A DNA stretch of 64,000 bases from GWB2-37-7 sp942492835 (GTDB lineage: Bacteria; Bacillota; Clostridia; Lutisporales; Lutisporaceae): positions 496,001 through 560,000 of the forward strand of contig OW818645.1 of NCBI GenBank assembly GCA_942492835.1, given 5' to 3'. How positions within the stretch are numbered: position 1 is the stretch's first letter; each line of letters opens with the position of its first letter. The translations under genes were made by a program, and so were the position numbers. Below the pieces are notes generated by a model that saw only the letters and a list, made by a program, of their open reading frames with translations, had not been told where the DNA came from and did no database searches. This document shows positions 48,401-57,058 of this stretch, in pieces.

Positions 48401-51400
48401 AGCTATCTGCTGTTATTCCTTTTTTCCTTAATACTCTTGCCAGTTGGTTTGCTTTCTCATTAAGCTCCCTGTATGTCAAGTACCTGTCTTCATATACTAC
48501 CGCTATGTTCTCAGGAGTCCTTTCTACTTGCTCTTCGAACAATTCATGTACAGCCTTGTTTCTAGGATAATCCATATATTCATCATTGAATTCATTCAAC
48601 AGCAAGTTCTTTTCTTCTTCTGTTAATATAGATATTTCCTCTATTCTTCTATTTGAGTTTTCTATGGTCTCACTCAGTATTCTCTTTAGATGCCCTTCCA
48701 TTCGCTTAATTGTTTCTTTGCCATATAATTTAGTACAGTATTCTATACCTATCTCTATTCTTTCTCCCTTTTCTATTGCTTCTATTGTTATGTCAAATTT
48801 TGATACACTCTGCTTCTTCTCATATCTCTTTAGGGTTAAACCTTCTATTACACACTCTCTTGCTTCTGTATTTTGCAAGACAAACATAACATCAAACAGA
48901 GGGTTTCGGCTCATATCCCTTCTTATATCAAGCTTTTCTACTAGCTCTTCAAACTGATAGTTCTGATTTTCATAGGCTCCTAATGCATTTACTTTGACTT
49001 CTTCCAAGAATTCTCTAAATGTCTTACTTCCTTCCGGGTAATTCCTTATCGCCAGTGTATTTACAAACATCCCTATTATATTCTCCAGATCCGGATGAAG
49101 TCTGCCTGCTATCGGACTCCCTACTACTATATCTTCTTGTCCACTGTATTTTGACAATAGGATATTAACCGCAGCTAACAAAACCATATACATGGTAGTA
49201 CCTGTTTCTTTTGTTATTCTCTTCAATCCTTCTGTCAATTCTTTGCCTAGCTCAAAATATATATTTTCTCCTTCAAAACTCTGCACAGACGGCCTAGCAT
49301 AATCTGTCGGCAGGTTTAATACCGGTATTTCTCCTCTATAGCTATTTAGCCAGTACTCTTCCTGCTTTTTCATCGCTGCTGATTTTAACATCTCATTCTG
49401 CCATGCCGCATAATCCTTGTACTGGATTCTTAGCTTTGGTAATTCTTTCTCTTCATACAACTTCCCGAGCTCCTCCATAAATATTTCTGTGGAGGTCCCG
49501 TCTGATATGATGTGGTGCATATCAATCATAAATATATATTTTTCAGGATGCACTTCAATAAGCTCTACCTTTATAAGTGGAGCTTTACTTAAATTGAAGG
49601 GTTTTATAAAACCTTCGATTATCTCATTTAATTTTTCTTTGCGTTCTATTTTTTTATGCCCTATACAAAATTCTACTTTATCATGTACTTTTTGAACTGG
49701 AATTTCTCCCATCATTTCAAAACTCGTTCTTAGTACCTCATGTCGTTCTATCAATCTATTAAGCACATATTCGAGTCTATCCTTATCTAACTTCCCATCT
49801 AGCTCCATAATACTTGGTATATTATAACTTGTTCCATTACACTCAATCTGTTGTAATGTATATATTCTCTTCTGAGTGGAAGACATTTCATAGTATTTTC
49901 GAGGGTTAATGGGTTTTATTTCTGAGTATTTGCTTTTTTCCATACTATTTATATATTTAGATAATCTACTTATAGTTGGTAAATGGAATACTATCTTAAG
50001 TGGAATCTCTACATCAAATTCTTTATGTATTCTATTGATTAAACTCATCGCTTTTAGAGAGTGACCACCTAAATCAAAGAAATTATCATTTATACCTGCA
50101 CTATCAATTCCTAACACATCTTTCCATATTTCTTCAAGTGCTTCTTCTGTTTCATTGGTTGGCGCCACATATGTAGTTCCTACTGATATTCTTCCATCCA
50201 ATTCAGGCAGTGCCTTTCTATCTAGCTTTCCATTTGGTGACAATGGCAGCCTATCAAGCTTTATGAAGTATGATGGTATCATATAGTCCGGTAGATATTT
50301 TGAGAAATGCTCTCTTAACTCACTTACAGTAAAGTCTCTATCTCCCACTATGTATGCACAGAGATACTTATTTCCGTTATTGTCATCTCTCGCTATTACT
50401 ACAGCTTCCTTCACAGATTCATAGCTCAGCAATTGGCTTTCAATTTCTCCCAGTTCTATTCTGAATCCTCTTATTTTAACTTGATGGTCTAATCTGCCAA
50501 GATACTCTATATTTCCGTCCGGCAGCCACCTTGCAAGATCTCCTGTGCGATACATCTTTCTGTATTCTTCTGACTGAGAATATCGATTATCAACAAATTT
50601 CTCTGCCGTAAGCTCAGGTCTGTTCAGATAGCCACGCCCTACTCCAACCCCTGATATGCACAGCTCTCCCGGTACTCCTACCGGTACAAGCTGATTGTAT
50701 TTGTTTACTATCAAAAGTTTTATATTGTCTATTGGCTTTCCTATTGGGACTAACTCCAGCTTCTCTCCTGTGGAACAGTTGAAGTAAGATACATCCACAG
50801 TTGCTTCCGTAGGTCCATACAGGTTTATGAGCTTTATTCCGAGACTTTCATTTAGCAATTTGTTGAACCTTTCCACCTGTGAAAGGTTCAATGCTTCACC
50901 GCTGGCAAATACCTGTCTTAGGCTCTTCAACCTGTAAAGGTCCACTCCTCCATGTTGAATGTATTCCAGGAATACATTCAACATGGAGGGTACAAAATGC
51001 ATCGTTGATATCTTATACTTTTCAATGGCACTCACTATTTCCGAGGGGTCTTTTTCTCCTCCAGGCATCAAGAAGGCTACTGCAGCTCCTTCCATTGACC
51101 ACCAAAACAACTCCCATACTGATACGTCAAAGGTATATGGTGTCTTTTGCAGTATTACACCTCCCGCACCTATTGGATAGCTCTTTTGCATCCACTTTAT
51201 TCTGTTCACTGCTGAATGATGCTCAATCATTGCACCTTTTGGTTTACCTGTCGACCCAGAGGTATAGATTACATATGCAATATCCGTCGGCTTACTTGTT
51301 TCTCCGAGGTTTGATGCTTCTTTAGCATATGCCATTTCATCCTCAAGATTTATTACTTCTGCTTCTGTGTGGAGCTTGTCCAGTAAATGCGTCTGAGTCA

Positions 51401-52571
51401 GGAGTATTTTTGCACCGCTGTCCTCCAACATATATTTTATCCTGTCTTCAGGATACTCCGGACTTATGGGCAGATATGCTCCTCCTGCTTTCAATATACC
51501 CATTATACCAACACTCATTTCAAAGGATCGATCCATCAGCATAGCTACTATGTCGTCAGGCTTCACACCTTTTTGAACTAGTGTATGTGCAAGCCTGTTG
51601 GCCTTTTCATTCAGCTCTTTATATGCAATACTCCTCTCCTCATATACTAATGCGATATTTTGAGGAGTTCTTTCAGCTTGTTCCTCGAATAGTTCATGAA
51701 GTGTTTTGTCCTTGGGATAATTCACATTCGTGTCATTGAACTCAACAAGCAACTTCTGCCACTCATGAGTAGTGAGTATATCTATACTCGACAGGCTAAT
51801 CTCTGTATTCTTTGCAATTGTCATTACTATGTTTATGAGGTGCTGGGCTAATGTATCTATTGTTTCCTTTTTAAACAGCTTTGCATTGTATTTTATGTTC
51901 AGTCTAATTATATCTTTGTTTTCTTCCGCTTCCAGAATAATATCAGACTCAAATATTTCGTGTTCTAACTTGTATGAGCTTAAGTTAAAGCCTTCTACTC
52001 CCATAATATTAGTATTTTTAAATATAAGCACCACGTCAAAAAGTGAGTTCCTACTAAACCCACTAACTGCTTGAAGTCTTTCAACTAATTCCGTTAACTG
52101 ATAGTCCTGATTCTCGTAGGCTCTTATTGTGTTCTCCTTTACTTCCCTTAGGAAATCCCCAAATGTCTTATACCCTTCAGGCTGATTTCGCATTGCTAGA
52201 ATGTTCTTAGACATAACTAAAATGTTTTCTGAGTCTGCATATTGTCTTTCTGGTATCGGGCTTCCTATTACGATGTCCTCTTGCCCACTATACTTAGACA
52301 GCAATACGTTGTATGCTGCCAGCAATACCATGAATATAGTAGTTCCTGTTTCTTTTGCTATTTGTCTTAGTTTATTTGTTATTTCTTCATCTACCAAAAA
52401 GTCTGTAAAGTTTCCTTCAAAGCATCGTGTTCCTGTTCTTTGGTAGTCTGTTGGTAGGTTTAATACTGGTATTTCTCCACTGAACTTCTCTAACCAGTAC
52501 TCTTCTTGCTCATTTATACCATTACTTTTATGTAATTTATTTATTATGTTCAATCCAGTTTTTTCACTCAT
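45420..52571 (-). CDS. Dimodular NRPS: condensation C-lobe-A(Ser)-PCP-C-A-PCP-C
   Basis: This is a 2383-residue NRPS. It begins with about 270 residues of condensation C-lobe (from QEEYWLEKF) lacking HHxxxDG. Then come A1 (motif near 437), PCP (LGGHS near 836), C (HHIISDG near 1020), A2 (near 1490), PCP (near 1879) and C (HHIISDG near 2062). The A1 pocket reads D-V-W-H-F-S-L-V-D, identical to the EntF serine code. A2 reads D-L-K-N-F-G-T-D-I, which I cannot assign. There is no epimerization domain. The end is a short acidic tail (SYDDDFEFN). GGAGG lies eight bases before ATG 52571; the frame extends to 52616 but overlaps the previous gene. The regions around the two A-to-PCP junctions are strikingly alike at base level. 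Confidence 0.9.
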   Translation of the reverse strand: MSEKTGLNIINKLHKSNGINEQEEYWLEKFSGEIPVLNLPTDYQRTGTRCFEGNFTDFLVDEEITNKLRQIAKETGTTIFMVLLAAYNVLLSKYSGQEDIVIGSPIPERQYADSENILVMSKNILAMRNQPEGYKTFGDFLREVKENTIRAYENQDYQLTELVERLQAVSGFSRNSLFDVVLIFKNTNIMGVEGFNLSSYKLEHEIFESDIILEAEENKDIIRLNIKYNAKLFKKETIDTLAQHLINIVMTIAKNTEISLSSIDILTTHEWQKLLVEFNDTNVNYPKDKTLHELFEEQAERTPQNIALVYEERSIAYKELNEKANRLAHTLVQKGVKPDDIVAMLMDRSFEMSVGIMGILKAGGAYLPISPEYPEDRIKYMLEDSGAKILLTQTHLLDKLHTEAEVINLEDEMAYAKEASNLGETSKPTDIAYVIYTSGSTGKPKGAMIEHHSAVNRIKWMQKSYPIGAGGVILQKTPYTFDVSVWELFWWSMEGAAVAFLMPGGEKDPSEIVSAIEKYKISTMHFVPSMLNVFLEYIQHGGVDLYRLKSLRQVFASGEALNLSQVERFNKLLNESLGIKLINLYGPTEATVDVSYFNCSTGEKLELVPIGKPIDNIKLLIVNKYNQLVPVGVPGELCISGVGVGRGYLNRPELTAEKFVDNRYSQSEEYRKMYRTGDLARWLPDGNIEYLGRLDHQVKIRGFRIELGEIESQLLSYESVKEAVVIARDDNNGNKYLCAYIVGDRDFTVSELREHFSKYLPDYMIPSYFIKLDRLPLSPNGKLDRKALPELDGRISVGTTYVAPTNETEEALEEIWKDVLGIDSAGINDNFFDLGGHSLKAMSLINRIHKEFDVEIPLKIVFHLPTISRLSKYINSMEKSKYSEIKPINPRKYYEMSSTQKRIYTLQQIECNGTSYNIPSIMELDGKLDKDRLEYVLNRLIERHEVLRTSFEMMGEIPVQKVHDKVEFCIGHKKIERKEKLNEIIEGFIKPFNLSKAPLIKVELIEVHPEKYIFMIDMHHIISDGTSTEIFMEELGKLYEEKELPKLRIQYKDYAAWQNEMLKSAAMKKQEEYWLNSYRGEIPVLNLPTDYARPSVQSFEGENIYFELGKELTEGLKRITKETGTTMYMVLLAAVNILLSKYSGQEDIVVGSPIAGRLHPDLENIIGMFVNTLAIRNYPEGSKTFREFLEEVKVNALGAYENQNYQFEELVEKLDIRRDMSRNPLFDVMFVLQNTEARECVIEGLTLKRYEKKQSVSKFDITIEAIEKGERIEIGIEYCTKLYGKETIKRMEGHLKRILSETIENSNRRIEEISILTEEEKNLLLNEFNDEYMDYPRNKAVHELFEEQVERTPENIAVVYEDRYLTYRELNEKANQLARVLRKKGITADSLVGIMVERSLEMMIGIMGILKAGGAYLPIDPKYPRERIDYMLADSKASILLTQRKYCNNIEDNNFCIIDIEETLITSIESKENLNIKLDPSRLIYLIYTSGSTGNPKGAAVKSNSFTNLINWYVRDFEINENDNILLIAPIAFDLAQKNLYASLIKGGKLCVLSEGLHNYAKILKEIENERITIINCTPSAFQLVIDTATNYCELRHLRFVFLGGEPINLSKLACWTKSQYYKAEIVNTYGPTECTDIATYYTIPNDKIESITVIPIGNPIDNVKLYIVDKNNNLLALGQPGELCIGGIGVGRGYINKPELTAEKFIDNPFELGERMYRTGDLTRWLPDGNIEFLGRIDHQVKIRGYRIELGEIENRLLSHLEIKEAVVITRDDNGGNKYLCAFIVGERDFTVSELREYLSKDLPDYMIPSYFIKLDRLPLTPNGKIDRKALPEPDGRISVGPTYEAPTNETEERLVEIWKVVLGIESVGINDNFLDLGGHSLKAMSLITKTHKEFNVEIPLKKIFQFPTIKGLSKYIKGAGKNTYIEIVKAEDKKYYPLSSAQKRIFVLHQFDSTSIAYNMPNAVEIDGELDKDKLKECVIRLIERHESFRTSFELLNGVPVQKINKDVVFEIEHGETNANDIDELIKTFIKPFDLSKAPLLRVGLVQMHPKKHILLFDMHHIISDGVSIKIILDELASLYQDKDLQILKIQYKDYVLWQENLLRSERIRKEEKYWIERFKGEIPVLNMPTDYPRSNTLNFAAEQLVFELEKEFCSVLRQMAQETSTTLYMILLAMISILLSKYSGQEDIIIGSPISGRIHADLENTIGMFVNTVALRNQPNENKTFINFLEEVKVELLRAYENQDYPFEELINALRIERSLNRNPLFDILLNMHSSNDELLDSEMTRFRLLNINEFTARFDISITLDENKEKIGLIIVYKTSLYNKNTIELLVKHLKNLILTVKEDYTIEIKDISIIGNEDNVMMPILTNIESYDDDFEFN

Positions 52572-52596
52572 ACAGGAGACCTCCAATCCTTTAATA

Positions 52597-54273
52597 TTAG
52601 AATTCAAATTCACCATCTAATAATTCATCTAATTCAGATAATTCTTCATTAATTTCTTTTATTTCCTTTTGCTCTAGTAAAGTTATATTCTTTAGTTTAC
52701 AATTTATATCATCTGTTATTGCTCTCAATATTTTGAGTAAATCCTGCCCAAACCTCAAAATTGTATCTCTTCTAAATAAATCAACATTAAATTTAAATAA
52801 TAACGATATTGTATTATCCATTTCTAATCCCGTTAATGATATATCATAGAATGTAGTGATTTCTTCTCTTGGATAGTATCTTTCAAATTTAATATCAATA
52901 GCTTCCATTCTTGTTTTTTCAAAATTCTGAACTATTAGCATGGTATCAAATAACGCATTTCTTCCTGCAGCTCTATGTAATCTTATGTTTTTTAATAGTT
53001 CTTCTAGATGATAGTCCTGATTCTCATAAGCTTTTAATGTGCAACTTTTTACCTCTCTCAGGAATTCACCAATTGTTTTTTCCCCTTCGGGATAGCTTCT
53101 TAAAGCAATAGTATTCACGAACATTCCTATTACTCTCTCTACATCAGAAAGCTTTCTTCCCGACGTTATTGTTCCTACTATAATGTCATCCTGTCCACAA
53201 TATTTTGATAATAGTAAATTGTAGGCAACTAATAATATCATGTGTAAGGTAGTACCTGTATCTCGCATTAAGGTCTTTATTTTATTTGTTAAATCTGAAC
53301 ATACCTCTATATTAACTTTATCTCCTTTATAGCTTTTTACAAGCGGTCTGTCATAATCAGTAGGTATGTTAAGTATGGGTAAATCTCCTTTAAACATTTC
53401 AAGCCAAAATTTTTCCTGCTCTTTTATTTTTTCAGATTCTAACAAAATATTTTGCCATATTGCATAATCTTTGTATTGTATCGGCAAAGCAGGTAATTTT
53501 ATGCCCTTATAAGCATCACTTAAATCATTCATAAGTATACTCATTGATATACCATCTGATATGATATGATGTACATCAATAATGAGCATGTGCTTATATG
53601 TACCAATCCTTACTAGGTTTACTCTTAATAAAGGTGCCAGCCCTAAATTGAAAGGTTTTATCAATCCTTTAATTATTGTTTCTATATCCTTTTCTTCGTT
53701 TTCTATATATTCTATTTCAAAATCTATTGAAGTACTAATTTTTTGAAAAACCTCATCATCAATAATTTCAAAGAATGTTCTAAACGCCTCGTGCATCTCT
53801 ATCATTTGAATAAAAGCATCTTCTAATCTAACTTTATCCAGATCCCCTTCTATAATATAAATACAGGGCATATTATATTCAATACTGTCTTTGCTAAATT
53901 GGTTTAATATGTACATTCTCTTTTGAGCTGCTGATGTTTCGTAATATTCCTGTAGTTCTACAGGGCATAATGGTAAATATGTTGGTCGACTGTTTTTTTC
54001 AATGCCTATAGCAGAGAATAGTATTTCTAAAAGATCACTTATTGTAACGCTAGAAAAAACTTGTTCAATTGCAATATCAACCTGGAAATGACAGCTAATT
54101 AACCATTCAAGTTCAATAGCTTTTAAAGAGTTACCCCCTAGTCCAACAAAACTGTCATCCAAATTTACATCATCTGTACGCATTATATTTTTTAGTATAC
54201 TAATAAGTTCCGCTGCTACCCTATCTCTATTTTTCATATCGACTTGATTTTTCTGTATTGATATTTCTTCCAA
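52597..54273 (-). CDS. NRPS initiation protein PCP-C without an adenylation domain
   Basis: This protein of about 558 residues has an N-terminal carrier domain (GLGGNSLKA, Ser near 47) and a full condensation domain (HHIISDG near 236), ending in an acidic/aromatic tail (ELDELLDGEFEF). It opens the NRPS operon. With no A domain it must receive its acyl or aminoacyl starter from a separate enzyme, and the PaaK-like adenylator with its carrier (29524-31072) is the obvious candidate. The C domain then joins the starter to Ser on the next protein. GTAGG lies seven bases before a TTG at 54273. A TTG at 54291 is also in frame but has no ribosome site. Its 3' end lies 25 bases before the next start. 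Confidence 0.85.
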   Translation of the reverse strand: MEEISIQKNQVDMKNRDRVAAELISILKNIMRTDDVNLDDSFVGLGGNSLKAIELEWLISCHFQVDIAIEQVFSSVTISDLLEILFSAIGIEKNSRPTYLPLCPVELQEYYETSAAQKRMYILNQFSKDSIEYNMPCIYIIEGDLDKVRLEDAFIQMIEMHEAFRTFFEIIDDEVFQKISTSIDFEIEYIENEEKDIETIIKGLIKPFNLGLAPLLRVNLVRIGTYKHMLIIDVHHIISDGISMSILMNDLSDAYKGIKLPALPIQYKDYAIWQNILLESEKIKEQEKFWLEMFKGDLPILNIPTDYDRPLVKSYKGDKVNIEVCSDLTNKIKTLMRDTGTTLHMILLVAYNLLLSKYCGQDDIIVGTITSGRKLSDVERVIGMFVNTIALRSYPEGEKTIGEFLREVKSCTLKAYENQDYHLEELLKNIRLHRAAGRNALFDTMLIVQNFEKTRMEAIDIKFERYYPREEITTFYDISLTGLEMDNTISLLFKFNVDLFRRDTILRFGQDLLKILRAITDDINCKLKNITLLEQKEIKEINEELSELDELLDGEFEF

Positions 54274-54299
54274 TATAAAACCTACTTCCAATAATTATT

Positions 54300-54854
54300 A
54301 TTGTTATAAATACATATCATTTTATTTAGAGCTGTAATTATGTACTGTTAAAGCATTCCATTGGCTGCAACTAATATTCTAAAATTGGTCAATTAAAGGA
54401 TGTAGCGATAACATATAAAACAATTTTGAAAATCTTAGTTTGAAATACTTTACTGAGCTAATTGCTATTCTTACTGGCAATATATTCATCTCTTTCATTT
54501 TCAACACTACTATGTTTCCCTAACATTTTCTTAAGCAATATCTTATTCCCTTAAAGAACAAGTCTCACTTTCCAATGCTTGACTCTAAGCTTTACATAGA
54601 CTTTGAGTAAATCACAGTGTCATATATATCAATGGTTGAAGTTGTAATCGTATATTCTCTGATAAGATTGCTTTTTCACCTGCCATTAATGTATAGCTGA
54701 ACCATTTAGTTCTTATATTCATAGGTAAATGCACAGCAGTCTTTCTTAGTTGTTATTTTGATCATGTTCATCACACCTTTTCGAATGGCCAGATTTTAGA
54801 TAATCTTAGAAGACCTTTCAATTAAGCATCCTATCAGGCTTAGATTGGAAAATC
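54300..54854. other. Upstream region of the NRPS operon, no intact gene seen
   Basis: This AT-rich stretch must hold the promoter of the NRPS operon, but I cannot choose a -35/-10 pair with confidence. Minus-strand scraps such as TKWFSYTLMAGEKAILSENIR at about 54640-54710 look like remains of a secreted-protein gene whose start may be the short frame at 54855-54980. Confidence 0.35.
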
Positions 54855-54980
54855 TTATGCATTTACTAAAAACTTATCAATATAATAGCTTCTATCATCA
54901 TCAGCAAAAACACTCAGATTTAGGCTCATAAGGATAACAATTATCAGCATAAATATTGATATTCTATTTTTTATCCGCAA
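54855..54980 (-). CDS. 41-residue frame with a signal peptide, possibly a truncated secreted protein
   Basis: A TTG start at 54978-54980 follows GGGGGTGAGAGA. The product has a basic start (RIKNR), a hydrophobic core (ISIFMLIIVILMSLNLSV) and FADDD, a clear Sec-type signal peptide with a plausible cleavage after FA. It stops at 54855 after only about 17 mature residues. Further coding-like scraps downstream suggest an original longer gene broken by stops. A true small secreted peptide is possible but less likely. Confidence 0.4.
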   Translation of the reverse strand: MRIKNRISIFMLIIVILMSLNLSVFADDDRSYYIDKFLVNA

Positions 54981-55100
54981 TCTCTCACCCCCTAGCCTTA
55001 TTTTATATCAAATTCCTTAGAATATAAAGGAAATTATATACAACACATAAACTAATGAAATTTTTGCACCAAATAGGGACAGACCTGTATGTCTGCATGT

Positions 55101-55139
55101 AAAAAAACTTCTGATAGTAAATATTCATACTATCAGAAG
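55101..55139 (-). terminator. Rho-independent terminator after the DUF4157-deaminase gene
   Basis: A perfect 12-bp stem (55108-55119 with 55128-55139) with an 8-base loop is followed on the minus strand by seven U (55107-55101). It lies 55 bases after the stop codon of the gene at 55194-56822. Confidence 0.9.
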
Positions 55140-55180
55140 GCAATAAATATATTAATAACTGTCTATGTGTCTTTCTTAGT
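55101..55180. repeat. Diverged copy of the orr terminator region (other copy at about 56941-57032)
   Basis: Beyond the two stem-loops, both copies share GATAGTAAATA, CATACTATCA or its variant, and then TAAATATAYTAATAACTG, TATGTGTC and a T-rich run in the same order. The copies flank the DUF4157-deaminase gene in direct orientation, as expected if that gene arrived with, or by duplication of, the end of the ornithine operon. Confidence 0.7.
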
Positions 55181-55193
55181 ACTTCTGATACTT

Positions 55194-56822
55194 TTAATCA
55201 TCAGTATCAGAAGCTGTATCATATCCCGTCTCTTCTTTACTAGTATTTCCTCTATCCTTTCTAATATCACCAGCATCTTCAGAACTTAATATTTGAGATC
55301 TATAAGATTTTTTCTCAATGTACTCTTCAAAAAACTCTTCAACATTATCAATTGTTATGCTAATACCCTTTTCTAATGCTATATTTATTAGCTCTTTAAG
55401 TCCTTTTATAGGTTTTTGCCAATAACCTCCATACCTTGTATTAAATCTTAAATTTACTTTGCCTAATTTTTCTTTTGCAAACATAAAAGTTAAGTAGCAG
55501 CCAAGACACGGACGTTTTTTTCCATAAATAATAGCTTTATCATTAGAACCACTTTTATAATAAGCAATTATCAGGTTTTGCTCTGCATGTGCATTTTTTA
55601 TACCCTTAACAAAAATTATTTTACCTTTATATTTATCATCTGTTATATACTGAGTTACACTGCCTAACTCGCATAATTCAGCTACATTGTCTTTACTTAT
55701 AGAATTAATCAATATTTCTCTGATCTTTTCAAAATCGTCCATCTCATCACCAGATGCATTACGTTCTCTTTCGGTAACTTTTTTGATTTTACTCATAGCC
55801 CTTAAAGCACGTTGCTCATTTGGCGGGATATATTCACTAGAAGAAAAGATTTCCACTAATTTTTCTTTTGTCAGCATTATATTAATTGGATCATTATTGC
55901 TGAAAAACAATCTATCATTAACATACATTCCTTGGACTTCCTGTTCTTCTGGGTTTATTTTATTCTTAATATAGCAAAATAACACAGTTGAGAGGTGACG
56001 TAATATTTGAGGGATACGTTCTCCTTCAAATGAACGCTTATGTCGTACTGTTACTTTCTCTGACCATTTACCAGATCCAGAATGTCCTGTTGCAGAATCC
56101 CATTCTTTGTCTTTTAATTTTTCTTCAAGCTTATCTTTGATACTTTTTCCACTTATTCTCACAAACTGCAATATTGGGCTTTCATGTAATTGTTTGTTTG
56201 GTACAGTATTTTCTGCAAAAATGTCATGATTTAAAGATTTTTCACTGCTTATGGCTTTGTTTCCCATATTATCTGCTTCAGACTCCAATTTAGTATTATC
56301 ATTCACAGCTGCACCTTTCAATTGCATTGTTGGTTGTACTCTGCCCTGTACCTGCTGTACAACATGCCATGCTTCATGAGGTAAATGCTGTTCTTGTCCA
56401 TGAGCTACATGTATATTCGTTCCCTGAGTATACGCTAATGCTCCTACTTGTGCAGGCTTATCTGAATTATAATGCACTCTTACATCATCCATAGAGAAAC
56501 CTGATAAGTTTTCTACGCCTTTCTTTAGGTTTGTCGGTAGTCCTGTATAGTTTTCCTTCTTTTGAAGTATCCTAGAACTTTCATTTTGGGTTCCTACTTC
56601 ACCTAAAAGCTTATTTAGTGCCTGGTTTCCAATAGTTCTTTGGAGTGTCATCGCCTCAGAGTGACTGAGAGAATCTGGATTCATACTAATACGCTGTATA
56701 ATTTCCATTGGACTTGATCGATGTAGAAGTGGTTTTGTTGGCATAGTCATTCTTTGTACAGTTTTATTACTTCTATTTATAGAACGCTTGTCCTGTGCTT
56801 GAACATTTTCTCTTGCAAGCAT
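55194..56822 (-). CDS. DUF4157 (eCIS-type) protein with a C-terminal cytidine-deaminase-like domain
   Basis: The 542-residue protein has two parts. Residues about 55-190 match DUF4157 proteins associated with extracellular contractile injection systems: LQRTIGNQALNKLL near 60-73, VRVHYNSDKPA near 115, H149EAWH153 with a downstream acidic residue, and LESEADNMG. Residues about 390-500 carry H412AE414 and P438CLGC442, the zinc site of the cytidine-deaminase fold (HAE plus PCxxC). This suggests a deaminase effector acting on nucleic acid or nucleotides, with DUF4157 as the delivery or processing part. No eCIS structural gene and no clear immunity gene are in the window. There is no signal peptide or membrane helix. 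AGGAG lies eight bases before the ATG. It is a single-gene unit with its own terminator. Confidence 0.8.
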   Translation of the reverse strand: MLARENVQAQDKRSINRSNKTVQRMTMPTKPLLHRSSPMEIIQRISMNPDSLSHSEAMTLQRTIGNQALNKLLGEVGTQNESSRILQKKENYTGLPTNLKKGVENLSGFSMDDVRVHYNSDKPAQVGALAYTQGTNIHVAHGQEQHLPHEAWHVVQQVQGRVQPTMQLKGAAVNDNTKLESEADNMGNKAISSEKSLNHDIFAENTVPNKQLHESPILQFVRISGKSIKDKLEEKLKDKEWDSATGHSGSGKWSEKVTVRHKRSFEGERIPQILRHLSTVLFCYIKNKINPEEQEVQGMYVNDRLFFSNNDPINIMLTKEKLVEIFSSSEYIPPNEQRALRAMSKIKKVTERERNASGDEMDDFEKIREILINSISKDNVAELCELGSVTQYITDDKYKGKIIFVKGIKNAHAEQNLIIAYYKSGSNDKAIIYGKKRPCLGCYLTFMFAKEKLGKVNLRFNTRYGGYWQKPIKGLKELINIALEKGISITIDNVEEFFEEYIEKKSYRSQILSSEDAGDIRKDRGNTSKEETGYDTASDTDD

Positions 56823-56940
56823 ATAAACTCTCCTTTTTATTATATAGAATTAATTCAGATATTTTTCTTTACACATTATAGTAATAAAAAAGAGATATTT
56901 TACAACGAGGTCATTTTGAAATATTTAGTTTTTAGTCCCA

Positions 56941-56990
56941 TAAAAATACCCGCATGATAGTAAATAACTACATATACTATCATACGGGTA
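56941..56990 (-). terminator. Rho-independent terminator of the ornithine operon
   Basis: The arms at 56947-56962 and 56975-56990 pair over 16 positions (one wobble pair in RNA). On the minus strand the stem is followed by UUUUUA. It lies 69 bases after the orr stop codon and before the DUF4157 gene's upstream region. Confidence 0.85.
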
Positions 56991-57058
56991 TAAATATACT
57001 AATAACTGATTATGTGTCGTTCCTGACATTTATTCTTTTATAGTTCAGCTTTAATTTA

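Noticed and set aside
54300..54470. A defined promoter for the NRPS operon
   Set aside because: The region is so AT-rich that several -10-like boxes exist and no paired -35 stands out.
55194..56822. A complete contractile injection system
   Set aside because: Only one DUF4157-type protein is present; no sheath, tube, baseplate or AAA ATPase genes are in the window.
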